A DNA stretch of 6,407 nt from Candidatus Iainarchaeum sp. (GTDB lineage Archaea > Iainarchaeota > Iainarchaeia > Iainarchaeales > GCA-2688035), in assembly GCA_017609945.1 (NCBI GenBank), contig JAFCCZ010000056.1, positions 1 to 6,407 of the forward strand, read 5' to 3'. Below the pieces are notes generated by a model that was given only the letters and a program-made list of their open reading frames with translations, made no database searches and was not told the origin of the DNA. Position 1 is the first letter of the stretch; every line of letters starts with the position of its first letter. Both the position numbers and the translations under genes were made by a program. Positions 4,641-6,407 of this stretch are shown one piece after another.

Positions 4641-5861
4641 ATGAAGGCAGCAATTCTTTCCGATTTTCACTTGGGTTTTGCGGAGGGCCGCGAGCGCTCT
4701 GAGGAGTGCTTTGAGCAGGCTTCCCAGGCCCTGCAGCTTGCGCTTGAAAGCAAGGCCGAGCTGATTATTCACGCCGGAGACCTCTTTGACGACGACGTTC
4801 CAAGCCAGGAGACCTGGGAGCGCACCTTCAAGCTCTTTGCTCCCTTGAAGGCGGCAAAGGCCAGTGGCTTGGTTGTAAAGGAAAAGGACGGCAAAAAGCA
4901 AGAATTTAACTTTTCGCACATTCCAATGGTCGCAATTCACGGAACCCACGAGTGCCGCGGTCGGGACTTTAAAAACGCGCTTGAGGTACTGGAGTCGGCT
5001 GGAGTTCTGGTGCACCTTCACGCTGCAACCGCTTCAATCGGAGATCTTGTAGTGCACGGACTAAGTGGAATTCCCGAAAAGAAGGCGTTGGACGCTTTGA
5101 AGATGTGGAACCCAAAGCCCTTGCCCGGAAAGAAGAATGTTCTGGTGCTGCACCAGAGCATTAAGGAGTTCCTTCCATTTGATGACGAGATGATTGCAAG
5201 CATCTCCCTTGCAGACCTTCCATCTGGCTTTGACCTCATTGTGAACGGGCACTTGCACTGGAGTGATGAACAGGATCTTAACGGAAAAAAGTTCATTCTT
5301 CCGGGAAGCACGGTGGTAACACAGATGAAAAAGCTTGAGTCCGAGAGGCAGAAGGGAATTTATTTGTGGGACACGGAATCCGGCTCCACAGAGTTCAAGG
5401 TTCTGCCAAACCAGAGGAAATTCTTCTACAAGAAACTGGAGTTCAAGGAGGCAGGCCTTGAGCAGGTTTTGGGAGAGCTGGAGAAAGAGCTTTCCGCTCT
5501 GCTTTCCAAGAACTTTGAGCAGAAGCCTGTTGTAAAGATAAAGTTAAAGGGCACGCTTGCAAAGGGCCTGAAGCAAGGTGACCTTTCGCTCAAGCCAATT
5601 GTTGAGAAGTTTGGCGGGAAGGCAATTGTTTCAATTGACAGGGCTTTTACTGACGTTTCGTTTGCAAAAAAGCTGGAGGAGCTGAGGGCGCTGCAAAAGA
5701 GCAAGAAAAGCATTACCGCACTTGGCCTTGAATTGCTTGAAAAGAACCTCTCTCAAACAAGCTTCAAAAATGCTTTTGACGCAAGGGAGTTCTTTGAGCT
5801 TCTTTCCGCCGGGAAGGTTGACGAGGTTGTTGAAAGGCTTTCCAAAAGCCAAAAGGTTTAA
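4641..5861 (+). CDS. Mre11/SbcD-like metallophosphoesterase nuclease with a GTHE motif
   Basis: A 406-residue calcineurin-like metallophosphoesterase resembling archaeal Mre11, the nuclease of the double-strand-break repair complex. The phosphoesterase motifs occur in order: DFHLG (D8, H10), GDLFD (D47), HGTHE (T102, H103), LHQS (H171) and NGHLHW (H204, H206). Spacing is close to that of characterised archaeal Mre11. Motif III normally reads GNHD/E, with Asn as a metal ligand; here it is Thr, read directly from codon ACC. The insert HGLSGIPEKKALDALKMWN (139-157) and the C-terminal basic, helical tail (about 300-406) support a dedicated Mre11-like clade over a generic phosphatase. No Rad50, HerA or NurA gene lies on either side. 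The neighbours are a PadR regulator and a pyrophosphatase. It could be Mre11 itself or a specialised paralogue. Confidence 0.85.
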   Translation: MKAAILSDFHLGFAEGRERSEECFEQASQALQLALESKAELIIHAGDLFDDDVPSQETWERTFKLFAPLKAAKASGLVVKEKDGKKQEFNFSHIPMVAIHGTHECRGRDFKNALEVLESAGVLVHLHAATASIGDLVVHGLSGIPEKKALDALKMWNPKPLPGKKNVLVLHQSIKEFLPFDDEMIASISLADLPSGFDLIVNGHLHWSDEQDLNGKKFILPGSTVVTQMKKLESERQKGIYLWDTESGSTEFKVLPNQRKFFYKKLEFKEAGLEQVLGELEKELSALLSKNFEQKPVVKIKLKGTLAKGLKQGDLSLKPIVEKFGGKAIVSIDRAFTDVSFAKKLEELRALQKSKKSITALGLELLEKNLSQTSFKNAFDAREFFELLSAGKVDEVVERLSKSQKV

Positions 5862-5867
5862 ATAAAT
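5857..5867 (+). promoter_or_regulatory. TATA box of the membrane pyrophosphatase gene, overlapping the preceding stop codon
   Basis: TTTAAATAAAT is a near-ideal archaeal TATA box. It lies 20-30 bp before the ATG at 5887, so transcription would start at or next to the start codon (leaderless). No Shine-Dalgarno is present. The box contains the TAA stop (5859-5861) of the Mre11-like gene. The pyrimidine-rich TTTCTATTTTTT at 5875-5886 could also act as a U-rich termination signal for the upstream transcript. Confidence 0.65.
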
Positions 5868-5886
5868 CCACTGCTTTCTATTTTTT

Positions 5887-6407
5887 ATGCCTTTAATGTG
5901 GATTTCTTTCATTGCAATTGGCGGAATTGCGTTTGCTTTGTTTTCCTATTATAGGGTCTTGAGGAAAAGCCCTGGTTCAAAGCAGATGCAGGAAATTTCC
6001 GAACTGATTCACAATGGCGCGCTAACCTTCCTGCACAAAGAGTACTCCGTGCTAATAGCGTTTGTTGCGGTTGTAACTGTGGCAATCCTGCTTTTGCCAG
6101 CCCTAAGTCCAATTACCGCGGTTGGATTTCTTTTTGGGGCATTCCTTTCAGCCCTGAGCGGGAACATTGGGATGAGGATTGCAACAAAGGCCAATGTTAG
6201 GACAACAGAGGCCGCAAAGAAGAGTGTAAAGGAAGCGTTCTCCGTTGCGTTCACAAGCGGCCTTGCCTCCGGACTCTCAGTTGTAGGGTTTGGATTGCTT
6301 GGCCTGACTGTTCTCTACTACTTTGTTCAGGATCCTGTGCTGTTGTATGGGTTTGGGTTTGGAGCAAGCAGCGTAGCGCTCTTTGCAAGGGTTGGCGGTG
6401 GAATTTT
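5887..6407 (+). CDS. hppA: Membrane-bound ion-pumping pyrophosphatase, N-terminal part, cut by window edge
   Basis: The first 173 residues of an H+- or Na+-translocating pyrophosphatase, an integral membrane pump driven by pyrophosphate hydrolysis. Family signatures are GSKQMQEISELIHNGALTFL (30-49), KEYSVL (51-56), SGNIGMRIATKANVRTTEAA (91-110), SGLASGLSVVGFGLLGL (124-140) and GFGFGASSVALFARVGGGI (155-173). The catalytic DVGADLVGKxE segment should begin just beyond the window edge. Hydrophobic segments lie at about 4-22, 53-72, 76-98 and 119-146, as expected for the first helices of this fold of about 16 helices. The ion transported and potassium dependence depend on residues outside the window. 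The start is the ATG at 5887, leaderless behind a strong TATA box. Confidence 0.93.
   Translation, partial: MPLMWISFIAIGGIAFALFSYYRVLRKSPGSKQMQEISELIHNGALTFLHKEYSVLIAFVAVVTVAILLLPALSPITAVGFLFGAFLSALSGNIGMRIATKANVRTTEAAKKSVKEAFSVAFTSGLASGLSVVGFGLLGLTVLYYFVQDPVLLYGFGFGASSVALFARVGGGI

Noticed and set aside
4626..5021. A 131-residue open frame on the minus strand opposite the Mre11-like gene.
   Set aside because: It overlaps the start of a well-supported gene and its promoter, and has no family features.
1..6407. CRISPR arrays, tRNA or rRNA genes, insertion sequences.
   Set aside because: Reading both strands showed no regularly spaced repeats, tRNA-like T-loop sequence, transposase motifs or terminal inverted repeats. 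Gaps without genes never exceed 143 bp.

Overview
The window reads as a gene-dense piece of an archaeal chromosome, and all six complete genes look intact. Four lines point to Archaea. It carries inositol-1-phosphate synthase paired with a CDP-alcohol phosphotransferase of the archaetidylinositol-phosphate type. It carries an Mre11-like nuclease. Its promoters resemble archaeal TATA boxes and sit about 20-35 bp ahead of start codons, often without a Shine-Dalgarno (leaderless style). Its regulators are small winged-helix proteins. The compact layout, and my memory of similar proteins in DPANN genomes, suggest a DPANN-type archaeon, but I cannot fix the lineage from this window.

Left part (1-2429). 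A leftward pair encodes a 74-residue winged-helix regulator and a PLP enzyme of the cysteine synthase family, cut off by the window edge. Facing away across a 50-bp spacer is a rightward pair: a ThiI-like THUMP protein whose PP-loop ATPase motif is destroyed, followed 10 bp later by a PHP-domain metallophosphoesterase.

Middle (2422-4272). A leftward operon encodes inositol-1-phosphate synthase and then a CDP-alcohol phosphotransferase, 4 bp apart. Together they would turn glucose-6-phosphate into inositol-1-phosphate and attach it to CDP-archaeol, giving inositol-headgroup membrane lipids. The operon's 3' end overlaps the PHP gene's 3' end by 8 bp. Its 5' side is a 143-bp intergenic region holding a long imperfect hairpin and a cluster of AT-rich palindromes with a repeated TTTTATG element.

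Right part (4273-6407). Divergent from the inositol operon is a PadR-family regulator, the obvious candidate to act on that palindrome cluster. Then come an Mre11-like nuclease with no Rad50 beside it and a Thr in place of the usual metal-binding Asn, and the start of a membrane-bound proton/sodium-pumping pyrophosphatase, also cut by the window edge.

The best candidates for something undescribed are the ThiI-like protein that has lost its catalytic loop, the structured leader and operator-like region ahead of the inositol-lipid operon, and the GTHE variant of the Mre11-like nuclease. No rRNA, tRNA, CRISPR array or mobile element was seen.
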